Shown here piece by piece: positions 53,017 through 61,845 of a stretch of DNA of 64,000 nt. Positions within the stretch are counted from its first letter, which is position 1. Each line of letters begins with the position of its first letter. The notes beneath the pieces were generated by a model, which was not told the origin of the DNA, did no database searches, and saw only the letters and a program-made list of their open reading frames with translations. A program made the translations under genes and the position numbers. The stretch is from NCBI RefSeq assembly GCF_002940685.1, contig NZ_PNFP01000002.1:1-64000 (forward strand). Reading direction: 5' to 3'. The stretch comes from Ensifer adhaerens (lineage in GTDB: Bacteria; Pseudomonadota; Alphaproteobacteria; Rhizobiales; Rhizobiaceae).

Positions 53017-53189
53017 GCCCCTCATCCCCGCGGTGAGGGAAGGCCCCTCATCCGCCCTGCCGGGCACCTTCTCCCCGCTTGCGGGGCGAAGGGGACGTGC
53101 GGCGGGCGTCTTGCCTCAAGGTCACGCCCTGCGGGTTTGCCGGGGGCGTTCCCTCTCCCCGCGTGGGGAGAGGGCCCAAGGTGAGGGGC
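53017..53189. repeat. Mosaic of intergenic palindromic repeats
   Basis: Several dyads lie in tandem between the binding-protein gene and the ATPase gene. One is GCCCCTCATCC facing GGTGAGGG. The next is GCACCTTCTCCCCGC with GCGGGGCGAAGG. The last has perfect 10-bp arms CCCTCTCCCC (53151-53160) and GGGGAGAGGG (53165-53174), ending GGTGAGGGGC. The motif set is shared with 41.8 kb and with the hairpin at 40.07 kb. It could reduce expression of downstream genes relative to the binding protein. Confidence 0.8.
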
Positions 53190-53214
53190 GATGCTTGCAA
53201 TATGTCGCGACGGC

Positions 53215-54375
53215 TTACCGGCCGCCGATCACGCCGATATAGTCGGAGACCCAGCGGTGATAGGGCACGCATTCGCCCTGGCTTTCGCACTTGCTGACAG
53301 GCGTCTTCCAGAACTTGACCTTGTCGAAGTCCTCGTAGCCGTTGGTCTTGCAGCCGGCGTCGGTCAGGAGTTCGTTGCCCTTGCAGGCAGCCCCGACGGA
53401 CGGGTTGGCGCCGAACCAGGCGGAAACGTCACCCTGGACCTTCGGCGACAGCGAGTGCTCCATCCACATATAGGCGCAGTTCGGATGCTGGCTGTCGGCG
53501 TGCAGCATGGTGGTATCCGCCCATCCGGTTACGCCTTCTTCCGGAATGGTCGAGGCGATCGGCAGCTTTTCGGCTTCCATCAGGTTGACCTGGAACGGCC
53601 AGGAGCCGGAGGCCACGACGCCTTCGTTCTTGAAGTCGTCGATCTGGATCATCGCGTCGTGCCAGTAGCGGCCGACGAGCTTGCGCTGGCCGCGCAGCAG
53701 TTCAAGGGCTGCCTTGTACTGGTCTTCGTTGAGCTCGTAGGGATCCTTGATGCCGAGTTCCGGCTTGTGCTTCATCAGGTAGTTGGCGGCATCGGCCACA
53801 TGGATCGGGCCGTCATAGGCCTGGACGCGGCCCTTGTTGGACTTGCCGTCGGGCAGGTTCATTTCCTCGAAGACGACATTCCAGCTCTTCGGCGCTTCGC
53901 CCTTGAAGGCTTCGGTGTTGTACATCAGCACGTTCGGGCCCCAGACGTAGGGCGTGCCGTAGTGCACGCCGTTGACCGTGTACCAGGGAGCGTTCTGCAT
54001 GCGCTCGTCGATCGTCTTCCAGCTCGGGATGAGGTCGGTGTTAACAGGCTGGACGCGCTTGCCGGCAACGAGGCGCAGCGAGGCGTCGCCCGAGGCAGTA
54101 ACGAGGTCGAAGCCGCCTTCGTTCATCAGCGCCACCATTTCGTCGGAGGTGGCGGCGGTCTTCACCGAGACCTTGCAGCCCGTCTGCTTTTCGAAATCCG
54201 TGACCCAGTCGTAGGCCTTGTCGGTCTCGCCGCGCTCGATGTAGCCGGCCCAGGCGACGATGGAGAGTTCGCCTTCGCCCTTGCCGAGCTCCTTCAGCGG
54301 CTCCTGCGCGAAGGCCGGTGCGACAAGGCCGAGCGTCAGGGTCAATGCCGTGCAGGATTTGAGCATCTGCTTCAT
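53215..54375 (-). CDS. Polyamine-type ABC transporter substrate-binding protein (PotD/YdcS-like)
   Basis: A 386-residue periplasmic protein with a Sec signal (cleavage near APAFA-QE). Binding-protein features: ELSIVAWAGYIERGETDKAY, TGCKVSVKTAATSDEMVALM, FDLVTASGDASLRLVAGKRV, YGTPYVWGPNVLMYNTEAFK and VVASGSWPFQVNLMEAEKLP. The ligand is probably putrescine or a related amine. It leads the operon; the palindromic mosaic separates it from the ATPase gene, which would allow higher expression of the binding protein. Confidence 0.9.
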   Translation of the reverse strand: MKQMLKSCTALTLTLGLVAPAFAQEPLKELGKGEGELSIVAWAGYIERGETDKAYDWVTDFEKQTGCKVSVKTAATSDEMVALMNEGGFDLVTASGDASLRLVAGKRVQPVNTDLIPSWKTIDERMQNAPWYTVNGVHYGTPYVWGPNVLMYNTEAFKGEAPKSWNVVFEEMNLPDGKSNKGRVQAYDGPIHVADAANYLMKHKPELGIKDPYELNEDQYKAALELLRGQRKLVGRYWHDAMIQIDDFKNEGVVASGSWPFQVNLMEAEKLPIASTIPEEGVTGWADTTMLHADSQHPNCAYMWMEHSLSPKVQGDVSAWFGANPSVGAACKGNELLTDAGCKTNGYEDFDKVKFWKTPVSKCESQGECVPYHRWVSDYIGVIGGR

Positions 54376-54558
54376 CTGAATTCTCCCAGTTTTGAGCCGC
54401 GTTTTGCGGCTTCGTTCCCAGGATGAAGCGTGCCTTCATTTCACCGTATTCGCAAATTCATTAAACAGAATGTCGCTTTCGGATTTTCCGATATCGCTCA
54501 CCCGCCGGCACGCCAAGGGTGTGGCTCTTTCCAGAAGAAGAGCAATAAAACCGATGAG

Positions 54559-55467
54559 TTAGCGCGGTCTGGCGCTTCGAAGCGCCTCGGCGATGCCGAC
54601 GAAATCGCGCGCCGATTGCGGCAGGCCGGAGCCCTTGCGCCAGACCATGCCGACCTGCACGACGGGAAGGGCGCCCGAGACGTCGCGGCTTTCGATGCGG
54701 TCGCCTTCCAGCGACCAGGGGCGGTAGACAAGATCGGGCAGGAGCGCGATACCGGCGCCGGTCGCGACCAGGCTGCGCACCGCCTCCACCGAGCGGGTGC
54801 GGAAGGCCACATGCGGGCGAGCGCCGAGTGCGGACAGGAGCTTGCCGGTGTTCTCCTCGATTTCGTCCACCGTCAGCATGATCAGCGGCTCCTTGGCGAT
54901 ATCGCTGACGGAGATGATGTCGGCGCTGACCAGGGGATGGCCGATCGGCAGCCACAGGCGATAGGGCGAGGTCTCCAGAATTTCCGCCTGCAGCGCCATG
55001 CGGTCACGCAGGTTGGAGATGACCATGACGGCGACGTCGAGTTCGCCGCCGATCAGCAGGTGTTCGAGATAGGAGCCGTTGTCCTCGATGGCGCTGACCT
55101 CGACGCCCGGGCAGGCGCGACGGTAGCGGGCGAGCAGATCGGAGAGCACGTAGCCGGCGACGAGCGAGGTCACGCCGAGATTGAGCTTGCCGCCGGTCTC
55201 CTCGCGGCTGTCGGAAAAGCTGCGGCGGGCGTCGGAGACATTGGCTAGGATTTTCGTTGCATGGCGCAGGAACTGGTGGCCGTTGTGGGTGATCGACAGC
55301 CCGCGCGGATGCCGGTCGAAGAGTTCGACGCCGAGATCGCCTTCCAGCTCCTTGATCGCCTCGGTGATCGAGGATTGCGAGATCGACAGGTTCTGCGCCG
55401 CACGGGTGATCGACCCCTGTTCGGCGACGGCGACGAAATACTGCAACTGTCTGAACGTGAAGGCCAT
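54559..55467 (-). CDS. LysR family transcriptional regulator
   Basis: A 302-residue LysR protein: FTFRQLQYFVAVAEQGSITR, AAQNLSISQSSITEAIKELE and the wing DLGVELFDRHPRGLSITHNG, followed by the effector domain from GKLNLGVTSLVAGYVLSDLL. The ATG at 55467 is the family-like start. It lies upstream of the polyamine operon on the same strand with a 183-base gap, and is divergent from the esterase gene; either may be its target. Confidence 0.92.
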   Translation of the reverse strand: MAFTFRQLQYFVAVAEQGSITRAAQNLSISQSSITEAIKELEGDLGVELFDRHPRGLSITHNGHQFLRHATKILANVSDARRSFSDSREETGGKLNLGVTSLVAGYVLSDLLARYRRACPGVEVSAIEDNGSYLEHLLIGGELDVAVMVISNLRDRMALQAEILETSPYRLWLPIGHPLVSADIISVSDIAKEPLIMLTVDEIEENTGKLLSALGARPHVAFRTRSVEAVRSLVATGAGIALLPDLVYRPWSLEGDRIESRDVSGALPVVQVGMVWRKGSGLPQSARDFVGIAEALRSARPR

Positions 55468-55617
55468 GGCACGAGTTAATAGGTGCGGAGCAGGGCTGGC
55501 AAGGGTGGAAGCGCATGCCGTCGCCACGGATTTTTTCCGGTGATGTCGGTTTTCGGACAGGGAGCCGGAACGCCGGTGCTAAGCTGCAAGCGACTTCGGG
55601 ATTGCAGGGAGGACGAC

Positions 55618-56541
55618 GTGGATCAGGTGACCAGGCGGCCGATGCCGACGGAGGAGGGGATCCTCGCCTTCCACCGCCGCTGCGAGGACTTCTATCCCGC
55701 CGATGCGGTCGATGCCTCGATCGAGCAGCAGCGCCAATGGTACGACGCGCTCTGCGCCGAATTCGATGGGCCGAGCCCGGTCGGTCTCACCCGCGAGGAC
55801 ACGCTCGTCGATGCTCGCATTCCGATCCGGCGTTATCGGCCGGTGACGATCTCGACCGACACGCGCATCTACTACATCCATGGCGGCGGCTTCGTCGTCG
55901 GCTCGCTCGACAGCCACGACGCCATCTGCGCCGAGCTTGCGGATTTTGCCGGGGCCGAGCTGGTTTCGGTCGATTATCGGCTGGCGCCGGAGCACGTCTG
56001 GCCGACGGCTTTTGACGACAGTTACGCCGTGTTGCAGCACCTTCTGTCGGACGGCCGTCCGGTCGTCGTTGCCGGCGACAGCGCCGGTGGCAATCTGACG
56101 GCGGGCGTCGTGCTCAAGGCTCGGGCGGAAGGTCTCAAGGGCATTGTCGGCCAGGTGCTGATCTATCCAGGGCTCGGCGGCGATCTGGTCTCGGGCTCCT
56201 ATGAGGAAATGGCCGAAGCGCCGGGGCTGACGACGGCCGATGTCGGTTACTATCGCGACATCCTGAAGGCGCCGATGGGCAATCCCTTCGCCGCACCACT
56301 CGCGGAAACGGATCTCTCGGGCCTGCCGCCGAGCTATATCAGCGGCGCCTTCTTCGACCCCTTGCGCGACGACGCCCGCCTCTATGCGGCCCGGCTTGCA
56401 GCCGCCGGCGTCAACGTCACTTTTCGTGAAGAGCCGCAGATGATCCACGCCTGGCTTCGGGCGCGGCATATGAGCGACGGCGCGCGCGAAGGGTTTCGGC
56501 GGCTGGCGGAGGGGGTTGCCGTTCTCGTCGGGACACGCTGA
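55618..56541 (+). CDS. Alpha/beta hydrolase of the hormone-sensitive lipase family
   Basis: A 307-residue esterase: oxyanion motif YYIHGGGFVVGSLDSHDAI, SVDYRLAPEHVWPTAFDDSY, nucleophile VVAGDSAGGNLTAGVVLKAR, Asp in FFDPLRDDARLYAARL, and His in EPQMIHAWLRARHMSDG. The start is GTG 55618 with GGGAGGAC in front. It probably hydrolyses short acyl esters in the cytoplasm. It is divergent from the LysR gene. Confidence 0.9.
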   Translation: MDQVTRRPMPTEEGILAFHRRCEDFYPADAVDASIEQQRQWYDALCAEFDGPSPVGLTREDTLVDARIPIRRYRPVTISTDTRIYYIHGGGFVVGSLDSHDAICAELADFAGAELVSVDYRLAPEHVWPTAFDDSYAVLQHLLSDGRPVVVAGDSAGGNLTAGVVLKARAEGLKGIVGQVLIYPGLGGDLVSGSYEEMAEAPGLTTADVGYYRDILKAPMGNPFAAPLAETDLSGLPPSYISGAFFDPLRDDARLYAARLAAAGVNVTFREEPQMIHAWLRARHMSDGAREGFRRLAEGVAVLVGTR

Positions 56542-56586
56542 GGCGCTGCCTGGCACGCCGCAAATCCGAGGCAGGCAGACGGTGCG

Positions 56587-56691
56587 CTAAAGCGCGTCGC
56601 GCTCTTTCAGATTCGCTCCGTGCGCTTTAGGTTATTGATTTGGCGCATGTCGTTATCGCAAAACCGCTGCGCACTTTTGCGCGACATGCGC
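56587..56691. repeat. Double palindromic intergenic repeat (REP-like)
   Basis: Two dyads in series: CTAAAGCGC (56587-56595) with GCGCTTTAG (56622-56630), and GCGCATGTCG (56643-56652) with CGACATGCGC (56682-56691). The core between the second arms, CGCAAAACCGCTGCGCACTT, matches in inverse the core of the 47-bp repeat at 28.9 kb. It abuts the stop codon of msrA and may serve as its 3' end. Confidence 0.85.
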
Positions 56692-57410
56692 TAGCTCTTC
56701 GCCTTGAAGACTAGCACCGGGTTTGCGCGGAAGCTCTTCGGGAACAGGGCTCTCAGATTCTCGATCTTCGGCAGGTCGTTATAGACGATATAGGGATGTG
56801 TCGGGTTCCGCGTCAGGAAGTCCTGGTGGTAGTCTTCGGCGGCGTAGAAGCCCTTGAAGGGCGAGACCTGCGTGACGATCGCCGCAGGGAAGGCGCCCGA
56901 TTTGCCGAGTTGGGCGATGTAGGCTGAGGCGATCTTCTTCTGCTCGTTCGTGACGGCAAAGAGCGCCGAACGATACTGGGTGCCGTGGTCCGGGCCCTGA
57001 TAGTTGAGCTGCGTCGGGTTGTGGGCGACGGAGAAGAACACCTGCAAGAGCTGTCCATAGGTCACTTCGCGCGGATCGAAGGTCACTTCGACGGATTCCG
57101 CGTGCCCGGTCTTACCGCCGCTCACCGTCTCATAGTCGGCCGTGGCAGCCGTGCCGCCGGCATAACCGGAGACGGCCTTCTTCACGCCCTTGAGGTGCTG
57201 GAAGACGCCCTGCACGCCCCAGAAACAGCCGCCGGCGAAGACAGCGACTTCCGTCGATGCGGATGACTTTTCGTCAAGCGACGGCGGCGGGATGACGACG
57301 GCCGGTTCCTGGGCAGCGGCGATGGGCGAAAACGCCAGCAACGCGGCGAAGGCAGCAGCCAATCTTGTGAGGGACCTGTCAAAGGCTTGTGCCGACTTGC
57401 TGCGCGCCAT
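56691..57410 (-). CDS. msrA: Exported peptide methionine sulfoxide reductase MsrA
   Basis: A 239-residue MsrA with an N-terminal signal (LAAAFAALLAFSPIAAAQ, cleavage near AAAQ), so it acts in the periplasm. The catalytic Cys is in EVAVFAGGCFWGVQGVFQHL, and the fold motifs GVKKAVSGYAGGTAATADYE, GKTGHAESVEVTFDPREVTY, FFSVAHNPTQLNYQGPDHGT and AEDYHQDFLTRNPTHPYI are all present. It repairs S-oxidised methionine in envelope proteins. It is transcribed alone. Confidence 0.95.
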   Translation of the reverse strand: MARSKSAQAFDRSLTRLAAAFAALLAFSPIAAAQEPAVVIPPPSLDEKSSASTEVAVFAGGCFWGVQGVFQHLKGVKKAVSGYAGGTAATADYETVSGGKTGHAESVEVTFDPREVTYGQLLQVFFSVAHNPTQLNYQGPDHGTQYRSALFAVTNEQKKIASAYIAQLGKSGAFPAAIVTQVSPFKGFYAAEDYHQDFLTRNPTHPYIVYNDLPKIENLRALFPKSFRANPVLVFKAKS

Positions 57411-57569
57411 CGCGTCCTCCCGTCGCCCGGCTCCAGCGCCGGGCGTTCGATGACCTCATGTTTTCATGGGATTGGCAACGGTCAAATCGCGATCGCGTGC
57501 TTCACGCCAACGTGACGATCCGCTACCAGTGGACGAATGTGAGGCGCGCCGAGAACAGGGGACGATGTC

Positions 57570-57971
57570 ATGGCCGGAGAAACGGATCTCGCGAAGCTGC
57601 TTTCGACGATGAACCCGGTTCTTTATCCGCAGACCTATGTCTATTGCACCGTCGCCTATCGGGATCAGGCGCGCTACCAGATGCTGGAGGCGCTTGCCAC
57701 CTATCGCGAGGATGAGGGGTTGACCCTGGTGCTTGCCCGCGACGCCGCCGACGAGGCCGGGCTCACCTATGGTCCGCTGCTTCGCAGGATCACGCTCAAC
57801 GTGCATTCGGCGCTCGAAGCAGTCGGGTTGACGGCGGCCGTCTCCGTGGCGCTGACGCGCGAGGGCATCAGCGCCAATGTGATCGCTGCCTATTACCACG
57901 ACCACATCTTCGTGCCGGAAGCGGACGCCGAGCGAGCACTGGCCGCCCTTCGTGCGCTGACCGTCGCCTGA
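57570..57971 (+). CDS. ACT domain-containing protein
   Basis: A 133-residue protein with paired ACT-type halves. The first contains LSTMNPVLYPQTYVYCTVAY, a typical start of this family; the second has ALEAVGLTAAVSVALTREGI followed by SANVIAAYYHDHIFVPEADA and a final helix ERALAALRAL. ACT domains bind amino acids. No enzyme domain is attached, so it may be a small binding or regulatory protein. The site AGGGGA precedes the ATG. Confidence 0.87.
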   Translation: MAGETDLAKLLSTMNPVLYPQTYVYCTVAYRDQARYQMLEALATYREDEGLTLVLARDAADEAGLTYGPLLRRITLNVHSALEAVGLTAAVSVALTREGISANVIAAYYHDHIFVPEADAERALAALRALTVA

Positions 57972-57983
57972 CTGGCCGCGCGC

Positions 57984-58403
57984 TCACATGAAGCGCGTGT
58001 CGGCAGGCGGGTTGAAATGGTCGTCGTCGCGGCCGTTCTCGTAGATGATGGGTGCTTCGGCGAGTTCCGCGTCGCTGACGCCATCGAGGCAGGCGACGTT
58101 GACCGCGTAGAAGTGGCCGATGAAATCCTTGTGGTAGCCGCGCGAGAAGGGCCGGACGCCGCAGCGGCTGCAGAAGTAATGGTCGACGTCGCCGACGATC
58201 CAGCTCGAATTGTCGGCCCGGTAGCTCGTCAGCCTGTCTTGGCCCGCAGTGATCTCGAATTCTTCGCGCAGCGCAAAGGCCTTCTGCATGCGCGTCTTGG
58301 CGCAGAAGGAACAGTTGCAACGGCGGACGCCTTCGGCAAGATCGAGCTGGCATTCGAAGGTGACGGCGCCGCAATGGCAGCTGCCGCGATAGAGTGTCTT
58401 CAT
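57984..58403 (-). CDS. GFA family protein (second copy in the window)
   Basis: A 139-residue Mss4-like protein. The zinc motifs are GSCHCGAVTFECQL near the start, CNCSFCAKTRM near residue 30, and YFCSRCGVRPFSRGYHKDF near residue 80. The protein is longer than the GFA copy at 2143 and clearly of another subgroup. The site GGGAGGA precedes the ATG. It converges with the ACT gene, 12 bases apart. The reaction is not established for this subgroup. Confidence 0.88.
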   Translation of the reverse strand: MKTLYRGSCHCGAVTFECQLDLAEGVRRCNCSFCAKTRMQKAFALREEFEITAGQDRLTSYRADNSSWIVGDVDHYFCSRCGVRPFSRGYHKDFIGHFYAVNVACLDGVSDAELAEAPIIYENGRDDDHFNPPADTRFM

Positions 58404-58557
58404 CGGTTCCTCCCTGATGTTTGGCAGGCTTCACCGTTCGCCGGCCTAAGGGCCGGCGCCGATGACTTGTGCCGCTGACGGCTTTCGTTCCGGCGCCTGG
58501 CGCCGCTTGCTCATCTCACGTGACGCGGTTCGGATGGGAATCGCAACGCGCGCTGCC

Positions 58558-60165
58558 CTAACCGACCGTTCCGGTCGTTGCCGGGCGATCGGCAATGACC
58601 GGATCCGTGCCCTCGCCGTCATCCTTCGCCTTGCGCAGAAGCAGGAAGGCGATGAGGGCCGTCACCAGCGACAGCAGCACGCAGATCGACGCCGTGAAGG
58701 TGAAGGACTGGGTGAAGACATCGCGGGCGGCGGTCAGCAGCCGCTCGGCTTCTGCCGGCGGCAGGTCGGCAGCAACGGCCACCGCACCGCCCAGCGTCTG
58801 GCGCGCCGCTGCAACCGTTTCCTCCGGCAGGCCGGTCACCACCAACTGGTCCATGCGGCCGCGATAGGCCGAGGTCAAAAGGCTGCCGAGCACGGCGATG
58901 CCGAGCGCGCCGCCGAATTCGAAGCTGGTTTCCGAGATTGCGGAGGCGGCACCGGCGCGCTCCGGCGGGGCCGACCCGACGATCATGTCGGTCGTCAGCG
59001 TGCCGACCGGGGCAAAGCCGAGGCAGAGGACGACGAGGCCCGTTGTCACGAGCAGCGGGCTGCTTGCGGTGCCGACCTGGGTGCAGATGGCAAAGCCGAT
59101 CGCCGTCAGCACGAAGCCGGCCGCAATCAGGTTGGAAGCGGAAAACCGAGTGGCGAGCATCGGCACCGTCATCGAGGCGACGACCATGGCGACACCCGTC
59201 GGCACCGACCACAGCCCGGCAACGAAGGGCGAAAGCCCAAGCACCAGCTGCAGGTATTGCGCCACGAACAGGAAGGCGCCGAAGCCGACGAAGAGGCCGA
59301 GAATGTTGACGCCGAGCGCCGCGCTGAAGGTGGGCGTCCTGAACAGCGACAGGTCGATCAACGGATCGGCGAGACGCAGCTGGCGCCGCGCAAACAGGAT
59401 CGCGACTACGATGCCGAGCAGGATGAAGAAGACCGCGGTCGTATCGAATCCCGCCTCGGCGATGTGCTTCATGCCGTAGATCACCGACAGCACGGCGACG
59501 AGCGACTGAGCGGCGCTGACGAGATCGATCCGCCCGGCTTCGGGATCGCGGAATTCCGGCAGCAAGATCGGGCCGAGGATGAGGATCAGCACCATGACCG
59601 GAACGGCGAGCAGGAAGACCGAGCCCCACCAGAACTGTGACAGCATGAGGCCGCCGACCACGGGGCCGATGGCGCCGCCGGCCGAGAAGCTGGCGATCCA
59701 CACCCCGATCGCAAAGGTGCGCTGCCGGTCGTCGAGGAACATGTTGCGGATGAGCGAGAGGGTGGAGGGCGCAAGTGTCGCCGCCGCGACGCCGAGCACG
59801 GCGCGGGCTATGATCAGCGTTTCGGCATTCCAGGCGAAGGCGGCGAAGATCGAGGCGAGGCCGAAGGCGATCGAGCCGATCATCAGCAGGCGCCGACGGC
59901 CGATGCGGTCGCCGAGCGTGCCCATGGTAATCAGCGAGCCCGCGACCATGAAGCCGTAGACATCGATGATCCAGAGGAGTTGCGAGGCGGAGGGCTTGAG
60001 CTGTTCGGCCAACTGCGGAACCGCAAGGTTCAGCACGGTCAGGTCCATGGAATAGAGCATGCAGGGCAGCGCCAGCACGGCGAGCCCGATCCACTCGCGC
60101 CGGGTCGCCTTCGGACCGGGCGCGGTTTCGGCTTGCGGGTTTGCGATCTCAGACATGGTCGACAT
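58558..60165 (-). CDS. MFS transporter, DHA2 (14-helix) drug exporter type
   Basis: A 535-residue transporter. It starts with WIGLAVLALPCMLYSMDLTV and LNLAVPQLAEQLKPSASQLL, followed by the MFS loop motif TMGTLGDRIGRRRLLMIGSI and the helix-5 motif GAIGPVVGGLMLSQFWWGSV of drug/H+ antiporters. It has the 14-helix length of EmrB/SmvA-like exporters. The C-terminal cytoplasmic tail is acidic. The first ATG (60165) or the one at 60156 overlaps the end of the SRPBCC gene, so the two are co-translated. Confidence 0.92.
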   Translation of the reverse strand: MSTMSEIANPQAETAPGPKATRREWIGLAVLALPCMLYSMDLTVLNLAVPQLAEQLKPSASQLLWIIDVYGFMVAGSLITMGTLGDRIGRRRLLMIGSIAFGLASIFAAFAWNAETLIIARAVLGVAAATLAPSTLSLIRNMFLDDRQRTFAIGVWIASFSAGGAIGPVVGGLMLSQFWWGSVFLLAVPVMVLILILGPILLPEFRDPEAGRIDLVSAAQSLVAVLSVIYGMKHIAEAGFDTTAVFFILLGIVVAILFARRQLRLADPLIDLSLFRTPTFSAALGVNILGLFVGFGAFLFVAQYLQLVLGLSPFVAGLWSVPTGVAMVVASMTVPMLATRFSASNLIAAGFVLTAIGFAICTQVGTASSPLLVTTGLVVLCLGFAPVGTLTTDMIVGSAPPERAGAASAISETSFEFGGALGIAVLGSLLTSAYRGRMDQLVVTGLPEETVAAARQTLGGAVAVAADLPPAEAERLLTAARDVFTQSFTFTASICVLLSLVTALIAFLLLRKAKDDGEGTDPVIADRPATTGTVG

Positions 60166-60613
60166 AATCCCTGAGCCGCTCGAGGCACTCGCCCCAGCCT
60201 TCCTGGTGCGAGTCGCGCTCTTCGACGGTCTCGAATGGTGTTTGCTGGAAGGTGAGCCGCGTCTTGCCGCCGATATCGGCAAGGGAAACGGTGATCAGCG
60301 TATCGGCGCCGGGCGCGCCGTCTTCGTCCCAGGCGAAGCTGAAGACCAGCTTCTCCGGGGCGCGCACCTCGCGATAAAGGCCGCTCATCCAATAGTCCCG
60401 GCCTTCGGGCGAACGGATGCAGGCGCGCCATGCGCCGCCCGGACGAAAGTCCATGCTGACCGAGTGCGGCGTGAAATCCCGCGGACCCCACCAGCGCAGC
60501 AGATGCTCCGGTGTCGACCAGACCTTGAAGACAAGGCTCACCGGTGCGTCGAAGTCGCGGACGATTTCCAGGCTGATTTCCTTGCGTGCTGCGTTTGCGG
60601 TCGCCGCTTGCAT
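60149..60613 (-). CDS. SRPBCC (AHSA1-like) family protein
   Basis: A 154-residue START-fold protein: ISLEIVRDFDAPVSLVFKVW, PEHLLRWWGPRDFTPHSVSM, FRPGGAWRACIRSPEGRDYW and the ending QTPFETVEERDSHQEGWGEC. The ATG at 60613 has GGAGGAGG. It leads a two-gene unit with the MFS exporter. Unlike the copy at 25929 it has no adjacent ArsR gene, although its promoter holds a long dyad. Confidence 0.9.
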   Translation of the reverse strand: MQAATANAARKEISLEIVRDFDAPVSLVFKVWSTPEHLLRWWGPRDFTPHSVSMDFRPGGAWRACIRSPEGRDYWMSGLYREVRAPEKLVFSFAWDEDGAPGADTLITVSLADIGGKTRLTFQQTPFETVEERDSHQEGWGECLERLRDYVDHV

Positions 60614-60653
60614 CAATGCCTCCTCCTCCGGGCGCCCCAATGCGCCCAGTCTT

Positions 60654-60684
60654 TAACCTTAGAGTTATTTAACTTATCGGTTAA
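60654..60684. promoter_or_regulatory. AT-rich promoter region with TTAACC/GGTTAA dyad
   Basis: TTAACC at 60654-60659 and GGTTAA at 60679-60684, 19 bases apart, inside an unusually AT-rich block about 40 bases before the SRPBCC start. Probable promoter/operator of the SRPBCC-MFS operon. Confidence 0.45.
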
Positions 60685-60779
60685 TATCTGCGCGTGACGG
60701 ATCTTGTCAAGGCGCGCGGGCGCCTAGACCTGATTTTTGTCATTTCTGGAAAAGGTGGCAGAGGAGGCGTGCAGCCTGC

Positions 60780-61349
60780 CTAGCTGGCCGGGGCCATCAG
60801 GCAGCGCGCCTTGAGACGGGAAAGCACCCGGCCGAAGGCGCCAGGGTCGTCGAGGCTGCGGGCAAGGATCAGCGCGCCCTGGATGCCGCCGACGATTTCC
60901 TCGGCAAGGGCGCTGCATTCGGCCGTCGGAGCGCCTGCGCGTTCGAGCGCCGCGGCGAGCTCCGTGCGCCAATCGGTGAAGTAGCCGTTTAGGTCGCGGG
61001 CGAAGCGGTCATGGCCGCCGCTCGTGGCGATCACCCCCATCAGGCAGAGGCGTCTGCCCTGCCGGAAGTAGCTGTCGACGCCGGCAAACATCGCCTCGAT
61101 CGCCTCTGCCGGGTCTTCGCCTTCGCGTAGCGCGTCGAAGATATGCGTGCGGAACCAGGCGGCGATGTCGGAGAGCACGGCCTCGGCCATCTCCTCCTTT
61201 CCGCCGGGGAAGAAGTGGTAGAGGCTGCCTTTTCCAAGCCCTGTCTTTTCGGTGATCAGGCTGAGGCTGGCGCCGTCATAGCCATGTTCGCGGAAGATTT
61301 CCGCCAACATGGCGATGACGTCCTTTCGCTCGGTGACGACGCGGCTCAT
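60780..61349 (-). CDS. TetR family transcriptional regulator
   Basis: A 189-residue regulator: VIAMLAEIFREHGYDGASLS, LITEKTGLGKGSLYHFFPGG and KEEMAEAVLSDIAAWF form the DNA-binding domain. The C-terminal domain has RRLCLMGVIATSGGHDRFAR, typical of the AcrR/YxaF-like group. The ATG at 61349 overlaps the stop of the HPP gene by four bases, so both genes form one operon, probably self-repressed at the double operator upstream of HPP. Confidence 0.92.
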   Translation of the reverse strand: MSRVVTERKDVIAMLAEIFREHGYDGASLSLITEKTGLGKGSLYHFFPGGKEEMAEAVLSDIAAWFRTHIFDALREGEDPAEAIEAMFAGVDSYFRQGRRLCLMGVIATSGGHDRFARDLNGYFTDWRTELAAALERAGAPTAECSALAEEIVGGIQGALILARSLDDPGAFGRVLSRLKARCLMAPAS

Positions 61350-61840
61350 GCGGGCTTCCTTACAAGCGGATACTCGACCCTGGCAAAACGGTGGAAGAGG
61401 GCGCCGACGGCAACCAGGATCAGCGAACCGGTCAGCACCGGGAAGAGCAGGAACTCGAAGCCGGGATCGGCCGCAAAGACGACGAGCGGGTTGGCGCCCG
61501 CCGGCGGATGGGTGATGCGCAGCGCCGCCATCAGCGCGATCGCGGCGCCAACCGCGATGGCGACCGCCCACCACTCGTTGGGAAAGGCTGCCCTCAAGAC
61601 CAGGCCGACGAGGGTGGCGACGACATGGCCGCCAACGACATTGGCCGGCTGCGACAGCGGGCTTGATGCGACGGAGAAGATCAGCACGCAGCTGGCGCCA
61701 AAGGGCGCCATCAGCATGGGATGGCCGACGAGGTTGGTCAGCGCACCGACGGCGGCGATGGCGACGAGACCGCCAATACCGGCGATCAGACCGCGGTTGA
61801 TATGGACGGGAGGCTGGTGACGCGAGAAGAAATGGCGCAT
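61346..61840 (-). CDS. HPP family integral membrane protein
   Basis: A 164-residue protein with four membrane helices: INRGLIAGIGGLVAIAAVGA, the PMLMAPFGASCVLIFSVASS loop, VVATLVGLVLRAAF and LTGSLILVAVGALFHRFARV. The name motif HPP is present in LRITHPPAGANPLVVF. Plant and cyanobacterial HPP proteins are nitrite transporters; in bacteria the role is mostly untested. It is first gene of the HPP-TetR operon. Confidence 0.92.
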   Translation of the reverse strand: MRHFFSRHQPPVHINRGLIAGIGGLVAIAAVGALTNLVGHPMLMAPFGASCVLIFSVASSPLSQPANVVGGHVVATLVGLVLRAAFPNEWWAVAIAVGAAIALMAALRITHPPAGANPLVVFAADPGFEFLLFPVLTGSLILVAVGALFHRFARVEYPLVRKPA

Positions 61841-61845
61841 TTGTG

